Shown here piece by piece: positions 1 through 8,592 of a DNA stretch of 64,000 nt (position 1 is its first letter; each line of letters opens with the position of its first letter). This stretch comes from Streptomyces ferrugineus. GTDB taxonomy: Bacteria > Actinomycetota > Actinomycetes > Streptomycetales > Streptomycetaceae. The notes beneath the pieces are model-generated. The model saw only the letters and a program-made list of their open reading frames with translations. It was not told the origin of the DNA and searched no databases. Both the position numbers and the translations under genes were made by a program. Location of the stretch: NCBI RefSeq assembly GCF_015160855.1, contig NZ_CP063373.1, positions 9,647,001-9,711,000 on the forward strand, given 5' to 3'.

Positions 1-1115
1 ACAACTACTCGGTCGACGCGAAGTACGGCGGCTCCAACTTCGGCTTCCCGACCGGTTCGACGTTCAAGCCGTTCGTCGCGGCGGCCGCGCTGGAGGAGGG
101 CCGGCCGCCGACGCAGGAGTACTCATCGCCGTACGAGATGCCGTACCCGAGCCCGGTCCAGACCTGCGACAGCACGCCGTGGACCAACCGCAACAACGAG
201 AAGCTGGAGAACGAGAGCGAGTCGGAGCGCGGCCCCTACCGCCTGAAGAAGGCGATGGAGCTGTCGGTGAACACCTACTTCGTGCAGATGGTCGCCGACA
301 TCGGCCTGTGCCCGGTGGTCAACGTCACCGACAAGCTCCACGTCCGCCAGGGCAACGGCGACAAGCTCCCGGAGACGCCCGCCGTCACCCTCGGCTCGGT
401 CGGCCTCTCCCCGCTGACGATGGCGAGCGCGTACGCCGCCTTCGCCTCCCGCGGCATGTACTGCACGCCGATCGCCATCGAGTCGATCTCGCAGAAGGTC
501 GGCGGCCAGCAGAAGTCCCTGGAGGTGCCGAAGTCGACCTGCTCGCGCGCGATGTCCGAGCAGACCGCGGACACCGTCAACAGCCTGCTGCAGGGCGTGG
601 TCGACTCCGGCACGGGCCGGGAGGCCGGCCTCTCCGACCGCGACAGCGCCGGCAAGACCGGTACGACGGACGAGCGCCGCAACGCCTGGTTCGTCGGCTA
701 CACGCCGAACCTCTCGGGCGCCGTCTGGGTCGGCAGCGCCACCCAGAAGGTCAAGATGCGCAACATCTACATCGGCGGCCAGTACCACGACCTGGTCTAC
801 GGCGGCCGGGTGCCGGGCCCGATCTGGCGCGACGCCATGGTCGGCGCCCTGGAGGGCAAGCCCGTCGAACAGTTCAACACCATCCGCATCCCCGACGACG
901 AGGACCGCGACGAGGGCCGCGAGGACGACGACGAGGGTGACGACGACGGCAACAACGGCGACGACAACGTCATCGGCGGCCTGATCGGCGGCGGCGACAA
1001 CGGCGGGGGCAACGGCGGATCGGACGGCGGCACGTTCCCGACCCCGACGTTCTCGATCCCGGAGGGCTGGTGGCAGGGCCAGACGAACGGGAACGGCAAC
1101 GGGGGACGCGACTAG
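1..1115 (+). CDS. Class A penicillin-binding protein, 3' part (transglycosylase/transpeptidase)
   Basis: This is the C-terminal part of a bifunctional peptidoglycan synthase; the reading frame enters from upstream of the window, in frame from base 3, so the start and the glycosyltransferase domain are missing. The three transpeptidase motifs are all visible: STFK (codons at about 57-68), SVN (about 264-272) and KTGT (about 655-666). The tail after the catalytic domain is an unusual low-complexity Asp/Glu/Gly/Asn stretch ending in a Pro/Thr/Ser and Gly/Asn-rich segment, common in actinobacterial PBPs and presumably extracellular. The protein cross-links peptidoglycan outside the membrane. A strong hairpin follows the stop codon. 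Confidence 0.95.
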   Translation, partial: NYSVDAKYGGSNFGFPTGSTFKPFVAAAALEEGRPPTQEYSSPYEMPYPSPVQTCDSTPWTNRNNEKLENESESERGPYRLKKAMELSVNTYFVQMVADIGLCPVVNVTDKLHVRQGNGDKLPETPAVTLGSVGLSPLTMASAYAAFASRGMYCTPIAIESISQKVGGQQKSLEVPKSTCSRAMSEQTADTVNSLLQGVVDSGTGREAGLSDRDSAGKTGTTDERRNAWFVGYTPNLSGAVWVGSATQKVKMRNIYIGGQYHDLVYGGRVPGPIWRDAMVGALEGKPVEQFNTIRIPDDEDRDEGREDDDEGDDDGNNGDDNVIGGLIGGGDNGGGNGGSDGGTFPTPTFSIPEGWWQGQTNGNGNGGRD

Positions 1116-1124
1116 GGGTTCCGC

Positions 1125-1181
1125 ACGGCGGCGACGGCCCCTGTCCCTTGTGATTGAAGGGACAGGGGCCGTCGCCGTCGT
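1125..1181. terminator. Long hairpin, probable bidirectional terminator
   Basis: Inverted repeat of about 25 bp with one G-U pair; the core arms are GACGGCCCCTGTCCCTT and AAGGGACAGGGGCCGTC around a 7-nt loop (1150-1156). It lies between the convergent PBP gene (+) and the GatB/YqeY gene (-). There is no T tract, as usual in Streptomyces. Confidence 0.8.
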
Positions 1182-1185
1182 CGCT

Positions 1186-1227
1186 GTCGTCGTATTGCCG
1201 TCGTCGTATTGCCGTCGTCGTATTGCC
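1186..1227. repeat. Three tandem copies of a 14-bp unit
   Basis: Three perfect head-to-tail copies of GTCGTCGTATTGCC (1186-1199, 1200-1213, 1214-1227), followed by a degenerate partial copy. They lie between the terminator hairpin and the end of the GatB/YqeY gene. This is probably slippage-prone simple sequence; no function can be inferred. Confidence 0.8.
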
Positions 1228-1299
1228 GTCGCTGTGTGTCGCCGTCGACGTATACGACCGGTTGGGTGCGGTTACGACGGTCCAGGCGAGCGGGGTCCG

Positions 1300-1764
1300 T
1301 CAGCCCGCCAGCAGCTTCTTCACCGCCGCGGCCACCCGGCCGCCCTCGGCCTGCCCCGCCACCTTCGGGTTCACGATCTTCATTACGGCGCCCATGGCCC
1401 GCGGACCCTCGGCGCCGGCTGCCTTGGCCTCCTCGACGGCCTGGGCCACGATCCGGTTCAGCTCGTCGTCGCTGAGCTGCTTCGGCAGGTACGCGGCGAG
1501 TACCTCGCCCTCCGCCTTCTCCCGCTCGGCCTGCTCGGCACGACCACCCTGCGCGAAGGCCTCGGCGGCCTCACGGCGCTTCTTCGCCTCGCGGGTGATC
1601 ACCTTCTGGACCTCGTCGTCGGAGAGCTCGCGCTTCTCCTTGCCCGCGACCTCCTCCTTGGTGATCGCGGCGAGCGTCAGCCGGAGCGTCGAGGAGCGGA
1701 GCTCGTCGCGCTCCTTGATCGCGGCGTTGAGGTCTTCCTGCAGCTTCGACTTGAGCGTGGTCAT
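1300..1764 (-). CDS. GatB/YqeY domain-containing protein
   Basis: A 154-residue protein matching the whole YqeY family, which resembles the tRNA-binding tail domain of the amidotransferase subunit GatB but stands alone. Visible family features are the charged N-terminal helices (MTTLKSKLQEDLNAA), an L..YLPKQLSDDEL segment near the middle and GAVMKIVNPKVAGQAEGGRV near the C-terminus. The ATG at 1764 is chosen because homology begins there; upstream in-frame sequence has no family similarity. The role is unproven, with tRNA-dependent amidotransferase or tRNA-binding functions suggested for the family. Confidence 0.92.
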   Translation of the reverse strand: MTTLKSKLQEDLNAAIKERDELRSSTLRLTLAAITKEEVAGKEKRELSDDEVQKVITREAKKRREAAEAFAQGGRAEQAEREKAEGEVLAAYLPKQLSDDELNRIVAQAVEEAKAAGAEGPRAMGAVMKIVNPKVAGQAEGGRVAAAVKKLLAG

Positions 1765-1905
1765 GGGGCCGATTGTCGCAGGTGTGGAGGGCGGAACGCC
1801 CGTTGATTTCAAGGGGGTGCGTGAGGGGTGGCGGATGTCGGAGGGCGGGCGCATCCGCCAGGCACCCCGGAACGGGACGCTCCACCGGTCTGACACGATG
1901 GTCGT

Positions 1906-2832
1906 ATGCGCGCGCGATACGGAGTACCCCTGGGAATCACGGCGGTTGGCGCCGCCGGTCTGCTGTATTCGGCGGGTTTCGAGGCCCGTTCCTTCCGCCT
2001 GCGACGGGTGACGGTCCCCGCCCTGCCCGCCGGCATGCGCCCCCTCCGCGTCCTCCAGGTCTCCGACATCCACATGGTCGGCGGCCAGCGCAAGAAGCAG
2101 CGCTGGCTGCGCTCACTGGCGGGCCTGCGCCCCGACTTCGTGATCAACACGGGCGACAACCTGTCGGACCCCGAGGGTGTGCCGGAGGTGCTGGACGCGC
2201 TGGGCCCGCTGATGGAGTTCCCCGGCGCGTACGTCTTCGGCTCGAACGACTACTACGGCCCCAAGCCGCGCAACCCCGCCCGCTACCTGCTGGAAAGGGC
2301 CCAGGGCCGCCACGGCCTCAACGGCAACCCGCCGGTGGTCGGCGCGATCCACAATCCGTGGGAGGACCTGCGGGACGGTTTCGACTCGGCCGGCTGGCTG
2401 AACCTGACGAACACGCGGGGGACGCTGAAGGTGGAGGGCGTCTCGGTGGAGCTCACCGGCCTGGACGACCCGCACATCAAGAGGGACCGCTACGAGCAGG
2501 TGTCCGGCGGCCCCTCGGGCGCCGCGGACTTCTCGATGGGCGTGGTCCACGCGCCGTACCTGCGCGTCCTGGACGCGTACACGGCCGACGACTACCCCCT
2601 GATCCTGGCCGGCCACACCCACGGCGGCCAGATCTGCATCCCCTTCTACGGCGCCCTGGTCACCAACTGCGACCTGGACGCGGACCGGGTGAAGGGCCTG
2701 TCCACGCACACGTCGGAGGGCCGTACGTCGTACCTCCACGTCTCGGCAGGCTGCGGAGCGAACCGCTACACCCCGTTCCGCTTCGCTTGCCCGCCGGAGG
2801 CGACGTTGTTGACGTTGGTGGGTCGGGAGTAG
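1906..2832 (+). CDS. Metallophosphoesterase, membrane-anchored
   Basis: A 308-residue calcineurin-like phosphoesterase. The N-terminus has a short hydrophobic segment (about residues 5-22) that probably anchors it. The metal-binding motifs appear in order: DIHM (D-x-H), GDN, GSND (the family GNH motif with Ser in place of the usual residue) and GHTHGGQ. The substrate is unknown; related proteins act on phosphodiesters or UDP-sugar lipids. The gene diverges from the GatB/YqeY gene. A 13-bp hairpin follows the stop codon. Confidence 0.92.
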   Translation: MRARYGVPLGITAVGAAGLLYSAGFEARSFRLRRVTVPALPAGMRPLRVLQVSDIHMVGGQRKKQRWLRSLAGLRPDFVINTGDNLSDPEGVPEVLDALGPLMEFPGAYVFGSNDYYGPKPRNPARYLLERAQGRHGLNGNPPVVGAIHNPWEDLRDGFDSAGWLNLTNTRGTLKVEGVSVELTGLDDPHIKRDRYEQVSGGPSGAADFSMGVVHAPYLRVLDAYTADDYPLILAGHTHGGQICIPFYGALVTNCDLDADRVKGLSTHTSEGRTSYLHVSAGCGANRYTPFRFACPPEATLLTLVGRE

Positions 2833-2855
2833 GGGACCGCGAGTGGTGGCGGGTA

Positions 2856-2885
2856 TGGCAGGGGGTGTCTGAACACCCCCTGCCA
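2856..2885. terminator. Hairpin terminator after the metallophosphoesterase gene
   Basis: A perfect 13-bp stem, TGGCAGGGGGTGT and ACACCCCCTGCCA, with loop CTGA, starts 23 bases after the stop codon. Confidence 0.75.
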
Positions 2886-3000
2886 CTACCTCTGGCGCTC
2901 CGCCAGCCACGCCTTCCACAACCGGACCCAATAACGCGATACATAACCCACACAGACCACCCATATCGCCCATTTCGCCCACGCTGCTTAGCGTGAGGCC

Positions 3001-3810
3001 ATGACCGCCCCGATACCCAGGGACATCCCGGACCTCCCCGCGATACCGGGTATTCCCGCGCTGATGCCCTCGCACGTCCCCGCCACGGCGGTGATACCCC
3101 CCACCCCTCGCCGCCCGACCGCCATGTTCCGCCTGCTGGTAGCCCTGTGCGCGGCCGGGGCGGTAGCCATCGAACTGGCCCTCGGCAGCCCCTTGCGCAC
3201 CCTGAGCCACTTCACGATCCAGAGCAACGCCCTGCTGGCCCTGGTCTTCATCGCCGCGGCCCGCCGCGCCTGGACGGCCCGTCGGCCACTCCCCACCTCG
3301 CTGACAGGCGCGACACTCCTCTACGCCCTGGTCACAGGCCTCGTCTACCACGTGTTCCTGGCCAACGAGACGAGCCCCTTCGCCCTCCCCGGCGTCCTCA
3401 CGGGCGAGGCCACCGACCCGACCGGCTGGCACGCGCTCACCCACCAGGTCCTGCACACGGTGACGCCGATCGCCGCCCTGCTGGACTGGCTGCTCCTCAC
3501 GTCCCCCGGCGGCCTGCACCTGCGCCAGGCGGCGACATGGCTCCTCTACCCCCTCACCTACCTGGCCTTCACCCTCACCCGAGGCGAACTCCTCGCCCCC
3601 GACACGCCGGCCCGCTACCTCTACCCATTCCTCGACGTGGCCCGGCACGGCTACAAGAGCGTCCTGGCCAACGCCCTCCTCATCGGCCTCGGCATCTACG
3701 CCCTGGCCATCCTCCTCGTGATCCTCGACCACACCCGCCCGAACCTGCTCCGCCGCCCCCTGCGCCACCACGCAAAAACCGGATTTCGTCTCCAGCCACC
3801 AGTGGGCTAA
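3001..3810 (+). CDS. Pr6Pr family membrane protein
   Basis: A 269-residue integral membrane protein with a proline-rich N-terminal tail (about residues 1-40) followed by about six hydrophobic segments. Family signatures are [13 protein letters not shown] after the first membrane segment and [21 protein letters not shown] near the middle. The function is unknown. The ATG at 3001 gives the long tail; an internal ATG at about 3124 would give the membrane domain alone. The gene ends 33 bases before tRNA-Pro. Confidence 0.85.
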   Translation: MTAPIPRDIPDLPAIPGIPALMPSHVPATAVIPPTPRRPTAMFRLLVALCAAGAVAIELALGSPLRTLSHFTIQSNALLALVFIAAARRAWTARRPLPTSLTGATLLYALVTGLVYHVFLANETSPFALPGVLTGEATDPTGWHALTHQVLHTVTPIAALLDWLLLTSPGGLHLRQAATWLLYPLTYLAFTLTRGELLAPDTPARYLYPFLDVARHGYKSVLANALLIGLGIYALAILLVILDHTRPNLLRRPLRHHAKTGFRLQPPVG

Positions 3811-3843
3811 AGTAAACGTCGTCGCCGCGACAAGCAGCGACAT

Positions 3844-3917
3844 CGGGGTGTAGCGCAGCTTGGCAGCGCGCTTCGTTCGGGACGAAGAGGTCGTGGGTTC
3901 AAATCCCGCCACCCCGA
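3844..3917 (+). tRNA. tRNA-Pro (anticodon CGG)
   Basis: Acceptor arms CGGGGTG and CACCCCG, anticodon stem CTTCG/CGAAG with loop TTCGGGA (anticodon CGG), and a T arm containing GTTCAAATC fold as a complete 74-nt tRNA without encoded CCA. Its 3' half is the integration target of the island, and the insertion leaves the tRNA intact. Confidence 0.95.
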
Positions 3918-3918
3918 C
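3871..3918. other. attL core (3' part of tRNA-Pro)
   Basis: A 48-bp segment running from the anticodon stem to one base past the tRNA is identical to 54843-54890. The sequences diverge immediately on both sides (bases 3870/54842 and 3919/54891). This is the pattern left by tyrosine-recombinase integration into the 3' end of a tRNA gene. Confidence 0.93.
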
Positions 3919-3931
3919 AGAGAAACACCAG

Positions 3932-3970
3932 GTCAGGGGCCTGATCCACCAAGTGGATCAGGCCCCTGAC
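3932..3970. terminator. Hairpin just inside attL
   Basis: A perfect 18-bp stem (5' arm GTCAGGGGCCTGATCCAC, loop CAA) begins 15 bases after the tRNA. It comes from the island, so it probably terminates tRNA-Pro transcription in place of the chromosomal hairpin, which now sits beyond attR at 54897-54933. Confidence 0.8.
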
Positions 3971-3987
3971 GGGTTTCTGGAGATCGT

Positions 3988-4013
3988 TTGGGAGAAATCT
4001 GGGAGAAGATCTT
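3988..4013 (+). repeat. Direct repeat near the left island end, probable integrase arm site
   Basis: A 26-nt sequence beginning TTGGGAGAAATCTGGGAGA matches 54722-54747 with one mismatch, in the same orientation. Both copies lie inside the island, 70 and 96 bp from their att cores. This is where arm-binding sites of tyrosine integrases usually are. Confidence 0.6.
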
Positions 4014-4159
4014 GGTCGGGTTCTCCCAGGGGGTGGCTGGTGACGCCGTCTGAAGTGCGGCGGCCGAGGGCACTCGGACCTGCGCGTTCGCGAATCCAGC
4101 CCGCAGTCGGCCGGGAACACCATGCCCGCCCGCCTCAACCGCCCTTAGGATCACGACAC

Positions 4160-4840
4160 ATGGCAAGCCATCACTCAGCGCGTCACCACAACCACGCCCG
4201 AGCCCTCGCCCATCGCGTGCGAGCGTTGCGGGAGGGCCGAGGGTGGTCGCGGGAGCGGCTCGCCAAGGAAGCCGGCATCGCCGTAGGGACGCTGGCCCGT
4301 CTGGAGAGCGAGGGAGCGATCCAGCCAGGTTTCTTCACCGTCGGCGCGGTCGCCGAGGCTCTTGAGATCTCCCTGGATGAGCTCTTCCGGGAGACCAAGG
4401 TGACTCCGGGCCTCTGGTCCGCTGGGTACGAGGGACGGGACATCGACTCGTTCGTCGCCTCTCTCCTCGACAGCCGTATCGATGTCGTGGCGGACGTACG
4501 GCTCACGCCGATCAGCCGCAAAAAGGGCTTCAGCAAAACCCGGCTGGGGCAAGCGCTCGCGGAGGCCGGTATCGAGTACACGCACCTGCGTGGCCTGGGA
4601 AATCCCAAGGACAACCGGGCGCCGTTCTGGGACGGCCGTCTCGACGTCGGCCGGGCTCGCTTCCGTGGTGTGCTGCGATCCGATGAGGCTCAGTCCGACC
4701 TCGATCGCCTTGCCGAGCAAGCTCGGCAGTCGCGGGTCGCAGTCCTGTGCTTCGAGAAGGACGAAAGCCGCTGCCACCGGCAGGTCGTCCTGGAGACGGT
4801 CCGCGAACGGGCCGCCGTGCCCGTAATTCCCTTGGCCTGA
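4160..4840 (+). CDS. XRE helix-turn-helix fused to DUF488 domain
   Basis: A 226-residue protein. Residues about 13-72 form a Cro/CI-type HTH (LAKEAGIAVGTLARLESEG); residues about 80-226 are a DUF488 domain (SAGYEGRDIDSFVASL near its start, GLGNPKDNRAPFW in the middle, FEKDESRCHR near the end). DUF488 proteins usually stand alone, so the HTH fusion suggests a self-regulating or DNA-directed form. The molecular activity of DUF488 is unknown, and it is often seen in mobile or defence contexts. The ATG at 4160 is the first start giving the complete HTH. The next gene follows on the same strand after 87 bases. Confidence 0.85.
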   Translation: MASHHSARHHNHARALAHRVRALREGRGWSRERLAKEAGIAVGTLARLESEGAIQPGFFTVGAVAEALEISLDELFRETKVTPGLWSAGYEGRDIDSFVASLLDSRIDVVADVRLTPISRKKGFSKTRLGQALAEAGIEYTHLRGLGNPKDNRAPFWDGRLDVGRARFRGVLRSDEAQSDLDRLAEQARQSRVAVLCFEKDESRCHRQVVLETVRERAAVPVIPLA

Positions 4841-4927
4841 CTTCACCCCTCGCCCCTGCACGCGCTCTTGCCGGTAGCGCATGCCTCTCCTCCAATCGGA
4901 TTCGGGAGATCAGTGGAGGGGGCAACC

Positions 4928-5752
4928 ATGGGATCGCGGACTCGGCAGCGTGCAAGGATCATGATCACGGTCAAGACGTATCCGGAGCTGTCCAGCAAGT
5001 ACCGCGAGACCAGTTGTGTGGCTGGCATACGCCTGGACCAGGGCGAGCCACAGCACGTACGCCTCTTCCCGGTGCCCTTCCGGCTTCTGAGCGAGGAAGC
5101 CCAGTTCTCCAAGTACTCGATCATCGAGGTCGACGTCGAGCCGCACCGTCCGGAGCGGGACTCACGTCCGGAGAGTCTCCGGCCCGACCTCGACACCCTG
5201 AAGATCGTGGGTGAGGTGCCGTCCGACGGCGGCTGGAAGAAGCGGTACCAGTATGTCGAGCCGCTGGTCGCCCCGTCGCTCTGCGCCATCAAGCGGGATC
5301 AGGAGAAGCGGGGAACTTCTCTCGGGGTCTTCCGCCCCGCCGAGATCACCCGCTTCCGGCTGGAGCCCGCCGAGCCCTGGTCCGTGTCCAAAGCTGCGCT
5401 GGCCGACCAGCTCGACCTCTTCGAGCAGGAGCTGAACCCACTGGAGTGGGTGCCGCTCGACCTCCGCTACAACTTCCGTTGCGCCGACGACAACTGCCCG
5501 ACTCACGACATGGGGCTGAAGGACTGGGAGGCCGGCCAGTCGTACCGCAAGTTCCTGCGCAAGTACGGCGAGCGCAGGGTCCGTGATGCGCTGCGCGAGA
5601 CCTGGTACGACCGGATGTGCGCTCCGCACCGGGCCGTCCACTTCTTTGTAGGCAACATCGCGGCCCATCCCAAGACGTTCATGCTGCTGGCCGTGTTCTA
5701 CCCGGAGCGGAAGGTCGTCGAGTACGTGCAGGACAGTCTGTTCGGTGAGTGA
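4928..5752 (+). CDS. Protein of unknown function downstream of XRE-DUF488
   Basis: A 274-residue soluble protein that I do not recognise. The start is ATG 4928, with a GGAGGGG ribosome-binding site seven bases upstream. The N-terminus has an Arg-rich start followed by a beta-rich section; the centre has a Cys/His cluster, NFRCADDNCPTHDMGLKDWE (about residues 185-204), that could bind a metal; an alpha-helical section with HRAVHFFVGN follows. It is probably co-transcribed with the DUF488 gene and converges on the DUF3644 pseudogene 18 bases away, suggesting one functional group. Confidence 0.7.
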   Translation: MGSRTRQRARIMITVKTYPELSSKYRETSCVAGIRLDQGEPQHVRLFPVPFRLLSEEAQFSKYSIIEVDVEPHRPERDSRPESLRPDLDTLKIVGEVPSDGGWKKRYQYVEPLVAPSLCAIKRDQEKRGTSLGVFRPAEITRFRLEPAEPWSVSKAALADQLDLFEQELNPLEWVPLDLRYNFRCADDNCPTHDMGLKDWEAGQSYRKFLRKYGERRVRDALRETWYDRMCAPHRAVHFFVGNIAAHPKTFMLLAVFYPERKVVEYVQDSLFGE

Positions 5753-5770
5753 CACGCTCCTGACGGAGGT

Positions 5771-6888
5771 TCAGGCAGACTTGCTGTGCTGCTGCGCGTC
5801 GCTCGCTTCCGGCGATCCCGGCTGCTTCGGAAACGGGGTCACCGTCTTCAGGCGGGGATCCTTACCGAAGAACGCCCGGTACTTCTCGACGGTGCCGATC
5901 TCCCTGATGATCTTCTTCACCCAGGCAGGCGTGTAGAGGTACGTCCCGAATGCCTCGCTGTAGATGCAGTACTTCGCGTTCGTGGCGCGGGGGTCGGGAG
6001 CTCCGGTGGCAGGTCTGACCCCAAAGTGTCGCCACATCATCGCGTGCTCGTGACTGGCGCTGAATTCGAAAGGCACCTGGTCTTCCACGAGACGAGCCAC
6101 CTGTCCCGGTAGCAGCTTGTTTTTGTCGGCCACTTCGACGTGCTTGACCTTCTCGATCACCGTGCCGAGGCGCCCGGCCTCGACCATGGTCCTGCGCTCG
6201 TCCTCGCTCAGCTCGTCGAGCTTGACGAAGTTGATCGCCAGGTCGGCGTCCGACTTCGAGCCGATGATGGGCACGAGCCGCACGCGGTAGTCGTATCGGA
6301 GATCGTCGAGCACCGCGGGATCGATGGCGGCCTCGAACCTCGCCACCAGGTCGCGGGTGTGCTTCGGCAGCTTCTTCGCCGCCTCCTGGAGCTGCTCACG
6401 CCCTTCAGCGGTGAGAGCCTGAAGCGACATCGGAAATCGGAGACGATCGGCAAGGCTGTACTCGGGGCCGAAGTGGGCGACTATCTCCTGCTCGTAATTC
6501 ATGACGAGCGCCTGGGCCCTGCCACCTGTGGCGATCTTCAAGTTGTGCTCGTAGCGGTGCTCCACCTTGTTGCGGAGCGCCACGAAGAGCTCCCCGTTCA
6601 AGCGCACGGGATCCTGGCTGTCGGGGAAGCGCGCTCCCTCAAGCAACGGTCCAGGTCCCAAGCCTTGGGCTCGCCGTCGATCAACTGGTGCTGCCCGGTC
6701 TTGGGGTCCCTGTAGTGATAGTCGATCTTCGCCTTGTGGAACTCGGCATGGAGCAGGTAGTGCCACGCCCTGTGCATGTGCGTGAGGAAGTCGCTGTAGT
6801 TACCAGTCGAGCAATTCCACTCGTCCACTGCTTTGAGGGCGTGCCGCTGCGACTCCATGAGGATGTGGCGCCAGCGAGCGTATGCCAT
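5771..6888 (-). pseudogene. DUF3644 (HEPN-like) protein, frameshifted
   Basis: Read from ATG 6888, the first part (MAYARWRHILMESQRHALK... to about DLDRCLRE) is in one frame, and the rest, beginning FPDSQDPVRLNGELF, is in another. The break lies at about 6628-6636, where GAGCGCGCTTCC contains an extra GC relative to the expected GAGCGCTTCC, a 2-bp duplication. Joined, the product is about 372 residues and matches DUF3644 from start to end. The motif RNKVEH just after the break fits the R-x4-H signature of HEPN ribonucleases. The stop codon at 5771 lies 18 bp from the convergent neighbour. Either the gene is dead or the duplication is a sequencing error. Confidence 0.75.
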
Positions 6889-7030
6889 GTCGTGCGTCCT
6901 TCTCGTCCATAAGACAGGGTCACACCAGCGGCCACATCAGGACAAGCAGAATTCCCCACGACGATTCAGAAACAGCACGTGTAACGGCGCTACCTCCCTC
7001 CCTCCGCCGTGTGGATCACGCCCCACCCCC

Positions 7031-8554
7031 TCATGCGACCGTCACGAAATCACGTGCCCGTAGGAGCCGGTCCAGGACCTCGACCGACGACCGCGGATGC
7101 ATCCTGCGACGGGCGTCGAGCGATTCCTCCCATTGCTCGGTCAAACTGGCCATGAGGCGCTTGCGCATGCCAGGTGTCACGTGGGAGTAGCGCGCCGAGA
7201 CCGAGCCGTCGATGTGCCCCATGCGCTCGTCCATGAGGACCTTCTCCGTGCCGAGGTCCTCCATGTGGGTGCGGTGGGAGTGGCGCAGGCCATGGGGTGT
7301 GAGACCCGCCGCGATGGGGAGCCAGCAGGAGTCGGCGCGGTCCTGGGCGTTGCGGCCACGGACCGGTATGCCGGGCCACGGGTCGCCGAGCAGGGGGACG
7401 GGGCGAGCCTCCTGGGGTGCCTTCTTCGGGTACCAGCCGGAGGTGGCCGGGGTGAACAGCCACGTGGCGAAGCTGTTGCGGCGCCAGTGGGCGGCGTTCT
7501 CCGTCGGTGTGGCGCCGCCACGTACGAAGTTCAGCTCGGCGATGGCGAGTCCCACTCGGACACGGGTCTCCTCACGGACGCGCTCCGGGTGGTTGAGTAC
7601 GTTGGAGACCGTGCCCGTGGACACTCCCGCGCGACGGGCCACGTCGACGAGCTTGGCGCCCTGATGTCCGCCGGTGCGGGCGGTGCCCTGGCCTCGGAAG
7701 ACATACCTCTTGCCGTGGCAGGGGCAAGGCGTGGGCTTCGTACGGGCCACGTGGTCGGCGACCAGGGCCGACAGCCAGTCCATCGCGTCGATGGTGCGGT
7801 AGCTGTCGTCCTTGGGCGGGCAGCGGACCAGCTCGCCCGAGTCCAGCTCGTAGAGCTGGTGTTCCACGCGTACGGCGCCGGGCCGGGCGAACTCGGTCTC
7901 CAGGCCGACGATTTCGCCCCATCGCATCCCCGTATAGCCCTTGAGGATCACGCCGACGAACTCGTCGTCGCGGCCGGACAGCAGGGACGCACGCTCGGCG
8001 ATGAGCAGCAGGCCGAGCGGGTCGGTGATGACCTTCTCGGGGCCGCGGTCGCGGGAGCGGCCTGCGCGTTTGCCGCGCCCGCGCCGCTTGGTGGCGGGAT
8101 TGGAGGCGATGAGGCCCTCGTCCACCGCGTCTTCCAGGATGAGGTGGAGGGTCGAGCGCCAGGTCTTGACGCTGGATGCCGCGTAGACGGCCTTCTCCCG
8201 CTTCTCCCAGGTGTCGACGTCCGTGCGGAGGATGCCGGCGAGCGCCTTGTCCTCGAAGTCGGGGAGCAGGTGCTCCTCAATGTGGCGGCGGTAGTTCTGC
8301 ATGGTGGAGGCAGCCAGGTCCTGCGCGTCGTACCAGCGGCTGGCGTATTCACCGAACGTCTCCAGTCCGGCCGCCGGATCGCGCCACGTGCCGTGCCGGA
8401 CCTTGGCCTCTTCCTCGTCCGCGGCCTGTTTCGCCTCACGCTTGGTGGCGAACTTGACCACCGTGCCCGTCGGGTCTACGACGGTTCCGTATTTGCCCTC
8501 GCTGACCTTGTATCTGCCGCGCCAGTAGCTGCCGCGCTTCTCGCCGAAGCCCAC
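7031..8554 (-). CDS. int: Tyrosine integrase with embedded LacI-type HTH
   Basis: A 507-residue tyrosine recombinase presumed to move the island. An AP2-like/SAM-like N-terminal region covers residues 1-170. Catalytic residues visible are Arg211 (GYTGMRWGEI), His421-x-x-Arg424 (HGLRH), His447 (RMGH) and nucleophile Tyr456 (SARYSHVT). Between the two halves of the catalytic domain, residues about 301-346 read as a LacI N-terminal HTH (VDVARRAGVSTGTVSNVLN, then an ETR...AIAELNF hinge). This insertion makes the protein longer than the usual 380-450 residues. The start is GTG 8554, with AAGGAGG and GAGG upstream. The HTH/excisionase-like gene lies just upstream on the same strand. Confidence 0.92.
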   Translation of the reverse strand: MGFGEKRGSYWRGRYKVSEGKYGTVVDPTGTVVKFATKREAKQAADEEEAKVRHGTWRDPAAGLETFGEYASRWYDAQDLAASTMQNYRRHIEEHLLPDFEDKALAGILRTDVDTWEKREKAVYAASSVKTWRSTLHLILEDAVDEGLIASNPATKRRGRGKRAGRSRDRGPEKVITDPLGLLLIAERASLLSGRDDEFVGVILKGYTGMRWGEIVGLETEFARPGAVRVEHQLYELDSGELVRCPPKDDSYRTIDAMDWLSALVADHVARTKPTPCPCHGKRYVFRGQGTARTGGHQGAKLVDVARRAGVSTGTVSNVLNHPERVREETRVRVGLAIAELNFVRGGATPTENAAHWRRNSFATWLFTPATSGWYPKKAPQEARPVPLLGDPWPGIPVRGRNAQDRADSCWLPIAAGLTPHGLRHSHRTHMEDLGTEKVLMDERMGHIDGSVSARYSHVTPGMRKRLMASLTEQWEESLDARRRMHPRSSVEVLDRLLRARDFVTVA

Positions 8555-8592
8555 GCCTCGCGTTCCTCCTTTCTGTCGGTGTCGGGTGCGGG

